DNA from: NP936 sp002726085
GTDB lineage: Bacteria > Acidobacteriota > Vicinamibacteria > Vicinamibacterales > UBA8438
Direction: 5' to 3'
Assembly (NCBI GenBank): GCA_036012905.1
Contig: DASCQF010000104.1
Coordinates: 62,001-126,000 of the forward strand
DNA: 64,000 nt
In this document: piece after piece, positions 1 to 7,958 of the stretch
Position numbering within the stretch: the stretch's first letter is position 1
Layout of the letters: the number at the start of each line of letters is the position of its first letter
Made by a program: the position numbers and the translations under genes
Notes under the pieces: model-generated
Told to the model about the DNA's origin: nothing
Database searches by the model: none
The model's input: the letters and a program-made list of their open reading frames with translations, nothing else

Positions 1-1
1 G

Positions 2-973
2 CTCCTCGCTTTCGCCGAGCGCGACGAGCTGAGCGAGACGGCCACGCTGGCCGCGCAGGTGCGCCGGATGCTCGCCGACCGGCGGGCCACGCGATTCATG
101 GACGACTTCGTCGGCCAGTGGCTCCAGATGCGGAACATCGATTCGCAGGCCCCGGACGGCGCGCTGTTCGCCGGGTTCAACGATTCGCTGCGGACGGCGA
201 TGGTACAGGAGACCGAGCTGTTCTTCCGGAGCCAGGTCCAGGAGGACCGGCCGATTCCAGAGCTCCTCGGGGCCGACTACACGTTCCTGAACGAACAGCT
301 CGCGCGTCACTACGGCATCGATGATCTCTACGGCAGTCACTTCCGCCGCCACGACTGGACTGACGACCGCCGGCACGGCCTGCTGGGCCACGCCAGTCTG
401 CTGACGGTGACCTCGTATGCCAACCGGACCTCGGTCGTGCTGCGCGGTAAGTGGGTGCTCGAAACGCTGCTCGGAGCACCGCCCCCGCCCCCGCCGCCGA
501 ACGTGCCGCCGCTGGCCGAAAGCGACCGGCGGCAGCCGACGTCGCTGCGCGAGCGGATGGAACAGCATCGCGCCAGCCCGGTGTGCGCCGCCTGTCACAC
601 CCAGATGGATCCCCTGGGGTTCGCACTCGAGCATTTCGACGCGATCGGGCGGTGGCGCGAGAGCGACGGCGGTGTTCCGATCAACGCCGCGATCGCCTGG
701 CGAGGGGAGACCATCGAGAGCCCGCGCGCGTTTCGTGAGATGTTGCTCAACTCGGGTGACGAGGTGGTTCGGACCGTCACTGAGAAGCTGATGACCTACG
801 CGCTCGGGCGGGGCGTGGACTTCTTCGATGCGCCGGCGGTTCGGCGGATCGTCGGAGACCTCGCGCGGAACGATTACCGATGGTCGTCGCTCGTGCTCGG
901 CATCGTCGAAAGCGATTCGTTTCAGATGCGCCGCGCCCCGGACGCGGATGGCGTACCCGTTGCCCGGCGATAG
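2..973 (+). CDS. DUF1592/DUF1588/DUF1585 cytochrome-type protein, 5' end cut by window
   Basis: The reading frame is open from base 2, so the gene begins upstream of the window; a GTG at 59 is only internal. What remains is the C-terminal part of the large planctomycete/acidobacterial secreted cytochrome family. The visible order is the end of DUF1592 (RNIDSQAPDGALF, TELFF, ADYTFLNEQLARHYGI), DUF1588 (NRTSVVLRGKWVLE followed by a proline-rich PPPPPPPNVPPL linker and a CAACH haem motif with MDPLGFALEHFDAIGRWR) and DUF1585 (LMTYALGRGVDFFD, SFQMRR end). It aligns along its length with the complete copies at 35150 and 51133. A DUF1552 gene follows, as in those copies. The cellular role of the family is unknown; secretion and electron transfer are inferred from the signal peptides and haem motifs of the complete copies. 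Confidence 0.9.
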   Translation, partial: LLAFAERDELSETATLAAQVRRMLADRRATRFMDDFVGQWLQMRNIDSQAPDGALFAGFNDSLRTAMVQETELFFRSQVQEDRPIPELLGADYTFLNEQLARHYGIDDLYGSHFRRHDWTDDRRHGLLGHASLLTVTSYANRTSVVLRGKWVLETLLGAPPPPPPPNVPPLAESDRRQPTSLRERMEQHRASPVCAACHTQMDPLGFALEHFDAIGRWRESDGGVPINAAIAWRGETIESPRAFREMLLNSGDEVVRTVTEKLMTYALGRGVDFFDAPAVRRIVGDLARNDYRWSSLVLGIVESDSFQMRRAPDADGVPVARR

Positions 974-1025
974 CACGTTGGTTGGCTTGCCTGTGAGGGA
1001 GAAGGGCGGGGTACAGCATCATGGT

Positions 1026-1076
1026 GGCGAAGCCCTCCCGCTTCTTCTGACTTCTGACTCCTGACTTCTGACTCCT
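1026..1076 (-). repeat. R1 dispersed heptamer repeat (copy a)
   Basis: Pyrimidine-rich run of CTTCTGA/CTCCTGA heptamers that begins with the constant block GGCGAAGCC (1026-1034). It is the reverse orientation of the purine-rich copies near 2455, 5176, 20538 and 39020. It fills the gap between the DUF1592 and DUF1552 genes and ends about 13 bases before the start codon at 1090. Confidence 0.8.
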
Positions 1077-1089
1077 TGGGGATTCTCCA

Positions 1090-2439
1090 ATGTTCATCAC
1101 CAAGACCCACCTTCCGCGTCGCACCGTGCTCCGGGGGCTCGGGGCCACGCTCGCCCTGCCGCTGCTCGACGGCATGGTGCCGGCGCTGACGGCGCAAAGC
1201 CGGTCGGCGGCCGCGCCGGTCAGGCGGTTCGGGGTGTTCTACGTGCCCAACGGCATGTCGATGCCCTACTGGTACCCGAAGACCGAGGGCTCGCTTGCCC
1301 AGATGCCACCGACGCTACGGTCGCTGGAGCCATTCAAGGAACGAGTGCTGATATGCGGCGGGCTCGATGACGAGGCGGCAAACCTCGTGAAGGGCGGCGG
1401 CGACCACTCGCGGTCGGCCGGCACGTTCCTTACCTGCGTGCCCTACAAGGTCACGACCGGGGCCGACGTGTCGGCCGCGGTGTCGATGGACCAGCTTGCT
1501 GCGCGCGAGCTGTCAAAAGAGACTCAGCTTGCCTCCCTCGAGTTGGGAATCGAGTCGAATGCCATGGTGGGCAACTGCGATGGCGGGGCGAGCTGCGCCT
1601 ACACCAACACGATCGCCTGGCGCACGCCGACGACCCCGCTCCCGATCGAGAACGACCCCCGGGCCGTGTTCGAACGGCTGTTCGGCACCAGCGGCAGCAC
1701 CGATCCGGCGGCGCGGCTGGCGCGCATCGAGCGAGACCGCAGCATCCTGGATCTGGTGGGCGACGAGCTGCGCGGGCTCGGGCAGGTGATCGGGCCGGGC
1801 GACCGGTTGAAGCTCGACGAGTATGTCGAGTCGGTGCGCGACATCGAGCGGCGGATCGCGATGGCCGAGGAGCAGAACACCCGCGAGCTGCCGGTCGTCG
1901 ACCAGCCGGTCGGGGTGCCGAACGATTATGCCGAGCACGCCAGGCTGCAAATGGATCTGCTGGCGTTGGCCTACCAGACCGACCTGACCCGGATCAGCAC
2001 GTTCATGCTGGCACGTGAGGTGAGTGGGCGAGCGTATCCGGAGATCGGGGTGTCCGACTCCCATCACCCGTTGTCGCATCACCAGGACGAGCCGGCCAAG
2101 CTCGAGCGGTTGCACCAGATCAATGAATTCCATGTGCAGCAATTTGCGTATCTGGTGGATAAGCTCGACGCGTTGCCCGAGGGCGATGGGTCGATGCTCG
2201 ACTCCTCGCTGTTTCTCTATGGGACCGGCATCAGTGACAGCAACACGCACTTCCATGACGATTTGCCGATCGCCCTGGTCGCCGGGAAGAACGCCGGCAT
2301 CTCGGGGGGGCGGTACATCCGGTATCCGCAGGACACACCGCTCGCCAATCTGCACGTCACGATTCTCGAGAAGCTTGGGGTGCCGGTCGAGACGTTGGGC
2401 GACAGTACGGGGAAGCTCGAGCGACTGACGGGGGTGTAG
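1090..2439 (+). CDS. DUF1552 (HXXSHH) protein, Tat-exported
   Basis: 449 aa. The N-terminus (LPRRTVLRGLGATLALPLL) is a twin-arginine signal peptide with a hydrophobic core ending near residue 37, so the protein is probably exported folded. The body matches the DUF1552/HXXSHH family: FGVFYVPNGM near the start, GGDHSRSAGTFLT, the conserved NTIAWRTPTTPLP segment, a coiled DEYVESVRDIERRI helix, and the family signature HHPLSHHQDEPAKL. The C-terminus (DSSLFLYGTGISDSNTH) resembles sulfatase-like folds. It lies directly after a DUF1592 gene, an association seen three times in this window. Function is unknown; the histidine signature suggests metal binding, but that is inference. Confidence 0.92.
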   Translation: MFITKTHLPRRTVLRGLGATLALPLLDGMVPALTAQSRSAAAPVRRFGVFYVPNGMSMPYWYPKTEGSLAQMPPTLRSLEPFKERVLICGGLDDEAANLVKGGGDHSRSAGTFLTCVPYKVTTGADVSAAVSMDQLAARELSKETQLASLELGIESNAMVGNCDGGASCAYTNTIAWRTPTTPLPIENDPRAVFERLFGTSGSTDPAARLARIERDRSILDLVGDELRGLGQVIGPGDRLKLDEYVESVRDIERRIAMAEEQNTRELPVVDQPVGVPNDYAEHARLQMDLLALAYQTDLTRISTFMLAREVSGRAYPEIGVSDSHHPLSHHQDEPAKLERLHQINEFHVQQFAYLVDKLDALPEGDGSMLDSSLFLYGTGISDSNTHFHDDLPIALVAGKNAGISGGRYIRYPQDTPLANLHVTILEKLGVPVETLGDSTGKLERLTGV

Positions 2440-2445
2440 GGGCGA

Positions 2446-2964
2446 ATGCTCATAGGAGGCAGGAGACAGGAGACAGGAGTCAGGAGAAGCTGGTGGGCTT
2501 CGCCTTCCGCCTCCGGCCTCCTGCCTCCTGTCTCCTTGTGCCTGCTCCTCTTCACGGCGGGCCCGGTGATCGCCCAGGACAAGCCCTACCCAATCTTCAC
2601 CGCGGACCACCTCGACGCCACGATGAAGACGCTGGGTCCGAACGTGGCAGGCATCAGGGCATCGCTGGCCGGTGGCGATTTCGCGACCGCCAAGGAGCGC
2701 GCCATCCGGTCGCGTGAGCAGCTGGCGACTACCGTGACCTTCTGGCGCGACAACGGACGGCGCGACGCACTGGCGCTGCTCGGCACGGCGTTGAATCGGA
2801 TGGACGCGCTCGACGCGGCGCTGTCGGTCGAGGCGGTCGACCCTACGACAGTCGGCACCCTGACGAGCGAGATCGGCGACGCGTGTGCGGCGTGTCACGA
2901 GATCTACCGCGAGCAGGAGCCGGGCTCCGGCGAGTACCGACTCAGATCGGTTGCGCTTCGGTAG
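2446..2964 (+). CDS. small periplasmic c'-like cytochrome with repeat-encoded leader
   Basis: 172 aa if translated from ATG 2446, six bases after the previous stop. The mature part is helical and ends with one haem-binding motif CAACH near residue 148, in the place expected for a four-helix cytochrome c'-like protein. Residues 4 to about 33 are encoded by a copy of repeat R1, which supplies both the arginine-rich n-region (GGRRQETGVRRS) and part of the hydrophobic core (GLLPPVSLCLLLF) before a plausible cleavage site VIA|QD. A TTG at 2536 is an alternative start but leaves a very short leader. The protein would transfer electrons in the periplasm; its partner may be the preceding DUF1592/DUF1552 pair. 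Confidence 0.72.
   Translation: MLIGGRRQETGVRRSWWASPSASGLLPPVSLCLLLFTAGPVIAQDKPYPIFTADHLDATMKTLGPNVAGIRASLAGGDFATAKERAIRSREQLATTVTFWRDNGRRDALALLGTALNRMDALDAALSVEAVDPTTVGTLTSEIGDACAACHEIYREQEPGSGEYRLRSVALR
2455..2540 (+). repeat. R1 repeat (copy b), inverted pair inside a coding start
   Basis: Purine-rich heptamers (GGAGGCA, GGAGACA, GGAGTCA) run into the constant block GGCTTCGCC and are followed at once by the opposite arm CCTCCTGCCTCCTGTCTCC. The two arms can pair into a long hairpin. The element lies inside the first 32 codons of the cytochrome gene. Confidence 0.8.
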
Positions 2965-3025
2965 GGCCGCCCCCGGCGTTTCCGTACGGGCCTACACGCG
3001 AACGCGCGGTTGACAGGAGAAGCCC

Positions 3026-5131
3026 ATGCTGATGACGGCACATGCACGGAGTCGGATCGGGTCTCTGGCGATAGCGGTGGTGCTGGCTTGTTCGCTCGTC
3101 CGGGTGAGCGGCCAGGGTGGCGAGGTGACGATTGACTCGGATGACATCGGCGGTGTCGTTACCAGCGCGAACGGACCCGAGGCGGGTGTCTGGGTGATAG
3201 CCGAGACTACTGATCTGCCGACCGGGTTCACGCGGATCGTGGTGACCGATGACCGGGGCCAATATGTCGTGCCCGACCTGCCGAACGCCACCTACGATCT
3301 GTTCGTGCGGGGATACGGTCTGGTCGACTCGCCCCGTCAGTCGGCCCGACCAGGTCAGCGGGTCAGCTTCGACGCCACGCTCGCTCCAGACGCGCGAGCC
3401 GCGGCGCAGGTGTACCCCGCGGCATGGTGGCTGAACATGATCACGCCGCCGGCCGAGCCGGAGGCGCAGCTCGACTTCGCCCTGACCATGAAGCAGTGCT
3501 ACGACTGCCACCAGGTCGGCAACAAGGCGACACGCGAGATGCTGCCGGCGATGCGGGGTCCTTCGGCTTCGTCGCTCGACGCCTGGATCCGTCGTACCGG
3601 GGTCGGACCCTCGGGGCCAGGGATGGCCGGTCAGTTCAGGGCCCTCGGCGAGATGCGACAGGCGCTGGCCGACTGGACCGACCGGGTGGCCGCCGGCGAG
3701 GCGCCGAGGGACCCGCCTCCCCGTCCGGCCGGCGCCGAGCGCAATTTGGTCATCACCCTCTGGGATTGGGGATCCGAGATCGATGGTCGCACCGACATGG
3801 CCGCCGCCGACATCCGGGACGGTACGGTGAACGCCAACGGTCCGGTCTACGGAGTGGCCGAGATGACCGACTCGCTGACCATCCTGGACCCGGTCACCCA
3901 TCGGGCCTCGGTGGTGACGGTGCCGTCGGAGGCTTCCCCGTTCGTGGGGGGCTTCAACGCGTCCCCGACACGCTCGCCGCACTATGGCGACGACGTCTGG
4001 GCACGGCGGGCTGACGTGCGCAGTTCCGCCGTCGACGCCAGAGGCCGGGTGTGGATGGCGTCACGTGTGCGCGACGCCGCGCAGCAGCCAGCTTTTTGCA
4101 CGTCGGACGAGAATCCGTTCGGCGCCAATTACCCGCTGGAGCGGGCGAGCCGGCAGGTGTCTGTCTATGACCCGGCGACCGGCGTCTTCGAGCAAATCGA
4201 CACCTGCTTCAGCGCCGACCACAACCAGATGAGCGAGGACAACGTCCTGCACTTCGGGCAGAACGGGGCCGTTGGGTGGATCGACATGGACACCTGGGAC
4301 GAGACGCACGATGCCGAGGCGTCGCAGGGGTGGTGCCCAGCCGTCATCGACACCAATGGTGACGGTCGGATCACCGAGTGGACCGAGCCAGACGCGCCGG
4401 TAGCCTCGGCGCTTGACCACCGCATCAGTTTCGGCTGCTACTCGGTTGCCGTCAGCCCTGCCGACGGCGCGCTGTGGTGCTCCGGGATCGGCCGCGGAGA
4501 CCGGCGACTCGTCCGGATCGAGAAGGGGTCCAACCCGCCCGAGACCTGCAGCGCCGAATACTACGAGCCGCCACCCGGCCTGGATCCCGATGTGATCGGG
4601 TCGGGCGGTGTCGAGATCGATGACGACGGCGTCGCCTGGCAGAACTGGCGGGTCAGCGGTCACTTTTCCAGCTTCGACCGGACGTTATGCGACACGACGA
4701 GCGACCCACGGGCCACGGGGCAGAGCTGCCCCGAGGGGTGGTCGTTCCGGCGCAAGAACGACCCGACATACGGGAATAGCTTTTTCCACGCCAACGAGAG
4801 CTATCTGGCGCACATGGACTTCCATGACACCTTGGGCCTCGGGGCCGACGCTCCGATCTACGGGTCGGTAAACACCGACGCGATGGAGGTTTTCTCGCCG
4901 AGCCTCGGCCGCTACGTGACGTTGCGCGTGCCGTATCCGATGGGCTTCTTTCCTCGCTCCGGGAATGGCCGCATCGACGACCCCGACGCCGGCTGGAAGG
5001 GCAAGGGGTACTGGGCGAGCTTCTCGACGTATGCCACCTGGCACATCGAGGGCGGGCGAGGCGAGGGTGGCCCCGGGGTGCTGCCCAAGGCCGTCAAGTT
5101 CCAGATGCGGCCGGACCCGTTGGCCAAGTAG
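3026..5131 (+). CDS. secreted CnaB-like/haem/beta-propeller protein (Vgb-lyase-like)
   Basis: 701 aa, preceded by a good ribosome site (AGGAGA, about 7 bases before ATG 3026). Residues 1-30 are a Sec signal peptide ending in VSGQ. Residues 35-122 form a carboxypeptidase-regulatory-like (CnaB-type) beta-sandwich (IGGVVTSANGPEAGVWVIAE, TDDRGQYVVPDLP). A single haem motif CYDCH lies at residues 158-162. The remaining 500 residues have propeller-like repeats (DARGRVWMASR, DTNGDGRITEW, EIDDDGVAWQNW), recalling the streptogramin-lyase/NHL class. This combination is common in Acidobacteria as an uncharacterised secreted protein; substrate and reaction are unknown. It precedes a quinoprotein gene and may pass electrons to or from it. 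Confidence 0.85.
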   Translation: MLMTAHARSRIGSLAIAVVLACSLVRVSGQGGEVTIDSDDIGGVVTSANGPEAGVWVIAETTDLPTGFTRIVVTDDRGQYVVPDLPNATYDLFVRGYGLVDSPRQSARPGQRVSFDATLAPDARAAAQVYPAAWWLNMITPPAEPEAQLDFALTMKQCYDCHQVGNKATREMLPAMRGPSASSLDAWIRRTGVGPSGPGMAGQFRALGEMRQALADWTDRVAAGEAPRDPPPRPAGAERNLVITLWDWGSEIDGRTDMAAADIRDGTVNANGPVYGVAEMTDSLTILDPVTHRASVVTVPSEASPFVGGFNASPTRSPHYGDDVWARRADVRSSAVDARGRVWMASRVRDAAQQPAFCTSDENPFGANYPLERASRQVSVYDPATGVFEQIDTCFSADHNQMSEDNVLHFGQNGAVGWIDMDTWDETHDAEASQGWCPAVIDTNGDGRITEWTEPDAPVASALDHRISFGCYSVAVSPADGALWCSGIGRGDRRLVRIEKGSNPPETCSAEYYEPPPGLDPDVIGSGGVEIDDDGVAWQNWRVSGHFSSFDRTLCDTTSDPRATGQSCPEGWSFRRKNDPTYGNSFFHANESYLAHMDFHDTLGLGADAPIYGSVNTDAMEVFSPSLGRYVTLRVPYPMGFFPRSGNGRIDDPDAGWKGKGYWASFSTYATWHIEGGRGEGGPGVLPKAVKFQMRPDPLAK

Positions 5132-5175
5132 TGAGGGCAGCGGTCAAATAGGGTAGTATCGCTGGGCTCTGCGCT

Positions 5176-5227
5176 CATAGAAGTCAGGAGACAGAAAGCA
5201 GGAGAAGCTGGACGGCTTCGCCGGCTT
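5176..5227 (+). repeat. R1 repeat (copy c)
   Basis: GAAGTCA, GGAGACA and GAAAGCA heptamers followed by GGAGAAGCTGGAC and the constant block GGCTTCGCC. It sits in the gap between the propeller gene and the quinoprotein gene, about 40 bases before the GTG start at 5267. Confidence 0.75.
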
Positions 5228-5266
5228 CTGGTTGTTCGCTCTCAAAGGGGCCGTGAGGACGTCGTT

Positions 5267-7366
5267 GTGCTGAGTCTTCAATTGCGCTGGACACTCGTGA
5301 CGGTCACCGTGGGGCTGTGCGTGCTGCCATGGGCGGTCGCGCGGACGTCGACACAATCGGCGGCTGACGGCAGTCAGTTCGGTCACACCGACTGGCCGAC
5401 CATCGGTGGGGACTGGGCCAATTCCCGTCATTCGACCCTGGATCAGATCAATCGGGCCAACGTGTCCAATCTTGGGGCCGCCTGGTCGCTACGATTCGAG
5501 GGCGGCGCGTCCACCCGCGCGACCCCGGTCATCAAGGACGGCGTCCTGTTCATCGGGTCCGGCACTCGGCTCTACGCGCGCGACGCGGCGACCGGCGAGG
5601 AGATCTGGACGGCGCAGCCTGACCAGGATGCCTCGGCCGATCTCGAAGCCGCCGGCATCGGCGACATCCTGAACGCGGGTCGGGGGATACCGTCGCCGCC
5701 CGGACCGGCGCTCGGCGATGGCAAGGTGTTCGTCGGTCTGATGGACGGGCGAGTGGCCGCCTTCAGCCAGGCGGACGGAGAGTTCCTCTGGTCCACGCAG
5801 ATCGGCTACGACCCGCCGCGCAAGGGCCAGGCGGTCTCCGGGGCACCGATCTACGTGGACGGCAAGGTGTTCACCGGGCTTGCCAACGGCGACTGGGCAT
5901 TCCGCGGCAAGGTGGTCGCACTCGATGCCGACACCGGTGAGGTGCTATGGGATTTCTGGACCATTCCGGAACCGGGCGACCCGGGTTCTGAGAGCTGGCC
6001 GCAAGACGGGCAGTACGGCGACGTCTGGAAGCAGGGTGGAGCTGGTGTGTGGCATGTCGCCAACGCCGACCCGGAGCTGGGGCTCGTCTATTACGTCACT
6101 GGCAACGCAGTGCCGATGTTCGGTGGCGAGGCGAGGAACGGCGACAATCTGTACACGGCGTCGATCCTGGCCTTCGACATGGAAAGCGGGGACCTCCGGT
6201 GGCATTACCAGGTGGTCCGCCACGACTTGTGGGATGCCGATATCGCGATTGCTCCCCTGCTCTACGACACCGTGGTCAACGGGGAGGCGGTCAAAGGCCT
6301 TGCGGCGCTACGGGCAGACGGCATTCTTTTCCTGCTGGACCGCGAGACCGGCGAGCCGGTCTTTCCCATTGAGGAACGTCCGGTGCCGCAGGACCCGCGA
6401 AACAACACCGCTGCGACCCAGCCCTTTCCGCTCGGTGCGGAGAGCCTGATACCCGACTGCGACTTCTGGCAAGATCGAGTTGCCCCGCCGTGGCAGCTCA
6501 GTTGCAGTGCCTTCACGCCGCCCTACACCGATCGCGACAACGTCGTCGCACCGGGCGCGCCGATTCCCGGTGTGCGCGTCACGTCGATGTCGTTCAGCCC
6601 GGACACCGGCTACATCTATGCTCAGGGACGCGGGCACATCGGGCGCGCGCGTCGGATCACAGAGGATCCCTGGTTCCGCGGTGGGGCCCGTTCCTACACC
6701 CAGTTGCCGGACCCGGTGGGGATTGTCGCCGCCATCGACACCCGGACCAACAAGATTGCGTGGAAGCACGAGGTCGCGCCGTTTGCGCTGGGCACGAGTG
6801 GTCCGCTCACGACGGCCGGTGGTTTGATGTTCCGTGGTTCCGGTGACGGTTTCATGCAGGCCTACGACGCGGCGAGCGGCGAGCAGCTGTGGCAGTTCCA
6901 GACCGGCGTGCGTGGCTCGCGCGGCCCGGCGGCGGCCTATGAAGTGAATGGCGAGCAATACGTCACCCTGGCGATGGGGCCGGAGATGTGGGCCTTCAAG
7001 CTGGGGGGGACCGTGCCCGAGGAACAGGGGCCACCCCAGCCCGGACCACGCAGAGCGGGCCGTGCCGTCAACGAAGTGATGACTTCGACCCTGGTCACGA
7101 GCGCCGAACGCGGGGTCGGCCTCCGCTATGCGGTGGACGAGCACGCGTTCAACCCGTCGCAAATCCGGATCCCGGCCGGCACGGTCGTCTCGTTCGTCAA
7201 CAGCGGGGCGTTGACCCACACCATTACGTCGAAAGATGCGTCGTGGACCACCGGGACACTGAAAGAGGCCGAGACCGGTTACATACGATTCGAGAACGCG
7301 GGCGAATTCACCTACGAGTGCGAGGAGCACCCATGGGCGATGGGGCAAGTGTTCGTCGATCCGTAA
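5267..7366 (+). CDS. PQQ-type quinoprotein dehydrogenase fused to a C-terminal cupredoxin
   Basis: 699 aa from GTG 5267. An N-terminal hydrophobic signal (VTVTVGLCVLPWAVA) directs export. Residues about 38-590 are an eight-bladed PQQ propeller: DWPTIGGDWANSRHSTLDQI is the usual start, followed by GVLFIGSGTRLYARDAATGE, HDLWDADIAIAPLLYD and GLMFRGSGDGFMQAYDAASG. Residues about 600-699 form a blue-copper domain: YAVDEHAFNPSQIRIPAGT, a histidine in THTI, and CEEHPWAM with the Cys-x2-His-x2-Met spacing of a type 1 copper site. Many PQQ alcohol dehydrogenases carry a cytochrome c domain instead. The likely role is oxidation of an alcohol or sugar in the periplasm, with electrons leaving through the attached copper domain. 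The substrate cannot be read from the sequence. Confidence 0.9.
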   Translation: MLSLQLRWTLVTVTVGLCVLPWAVARTSTQSAADGSQFGHTDWPTIGGDWANSRHSTLDQINRANVSNLGAAWSLRFEGGASTRATPVIKDGVLFIGSGTRLYARDAATGEEIWTAQPDQDASADLEAAGIGDILNAGRGIPSPPGPALGDGKVFVGLMDGRVAAFSQADGEFLWSTQIGYDPPRKGQAVSGAPIYVDGKVFTGLANGDWAFRGKVVALDADTGEVLWDFWTIPEPGDPGSESWPQDGQYGDVWKQGGAGVWHVANADPELGLVYYVTGNAVPMFGGEARNGDNLYTASILAFDMESGDLRWHYQVVRHDLWDADIAIAPLLYDTVVNGEAVKGLAALRADGILFLLDRETGEPVFPIEERPVPQDPRNNTAATQPFPLGAESLIPDCDFWQDRVAPPWQLSCSAFTPPYTDRDNVVAPGAPIPGVRVTSMSFSPDTGYIYAQGRGHIGRARRITEDPWFRGGARSYTQLPDPVGIVAAIDTRTNKIAWKHEVAPFALGTSGPLTTAGGLMFRGSGDGFMQAYDAASGEQLWQFQTGVRGSRGPAAAYEVNGEQYVTLAMGPEMWAFKLGGTVPEEQGPPQPGPRRAGRAVNEVMTSTLVTSAERGVGLRYAVDEHAFNPSQIRIPAGTVVSFVNSGALTHTITSKDASWTTGTLKEAETGYIRFENAGEFTYECEEHPWAMGQVFVDP

Positions 7367-7409
7367 GGCGGCAGGGCCTCGCCCCCCGTTGAGCTTTGAA
7401 AGGACAGCG

Positions 7410-7958
7410 ATGCTGAATCGGATGATGTGCCTGGCGACGATGCTTGCCCTCGTTCCCATCGCGGCGGCGGCGCAACCTACGGCCACCGATGTGACGAAGA
7501 CCGAGATCGAGGCCGTCTACGAGACACTGGGCCAGAGCATCGACAAACAGATCAAGGTGGTCGATATCGGCAAGGACACGAACGTGGCGGTCGGTATCCT
7601 GGAGCGCGGGGCTCTTGCGAGCGAGGGCGAGGTGGGCGCCATCGTGCACCACGACGTCACGGAGGTGTACTACATTCTAGAGGGTGGCGGAACGCTCGTG
7701 ACCGGCGGCCCGCTGAGCAACATGCGGGAATTCCCGGCCGATAGCGGCGCCGTCAAGGAACTGATCGGTCCGAGCGGCCAGGGGACGTTCCAGTCTGGTG
7801 TCAGCCGTGAAGTCTCTGTCGGTGATGTCGTCGTGATTCCAGCCGGTGTGCCGCACGGTTTCAGTGACATTCCCGATCGCGTGAAGTACCTGAGCATCAG
7901 GGTCGATCCGGATCAGACGCTCCCGGCCGGGTACGTCAACCCGGAGCTGACCAAATGA
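7410..7958 (+). CDS. secreted cupin-domain protein
   Basis: 182 aa. ATG 7410 is chosen because GAAAGGA ends six bases upstream; an upstream TTG (7389) has no such site. Residues 1-22 are a signal peptide (MMCLATMLALVPIAAAAQ). The rest is one cupin barrel: VGAIVHHDVTEVYYILEGGGTL holds the first metal-binding motif (two His and a Glu), and VGDVVVIPAGVPHGFSDI holds the second (PxGxPH). Such single-domain cupins bind a metal and range from isomerases to dioxygenases, so no reaction is assigned. Its stop overlaps the next start (ATGA), implying translational coupling with the epoxide-hydrolase-like gene. Confidence 0.88.
   Translation: MLNRMMCLATMLALVPIAAAAQPTATDVTKTEIEAVYETLGQSIDKQIKVVDIGKDTNVAVGILERGALASEGEVGAIVHHDVTEVYYILEGGGTLVTGGPLSNMREFPADSGAVKELIGPSGQGTFQSGVSREVSVGDVVVIPAGVPHGFSDIPDRVKYLSIRVDPDQTLPAGYVNPELTK

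Noticed and set aside
1513..2898. Long minus-strand open frame (461 codons) opposite DUF1552 and the cytochrome
   Set aside because: It is antisense to two clear genes, has no recognisable motif, and is rich in Arg and His from high-GC complementary codons.
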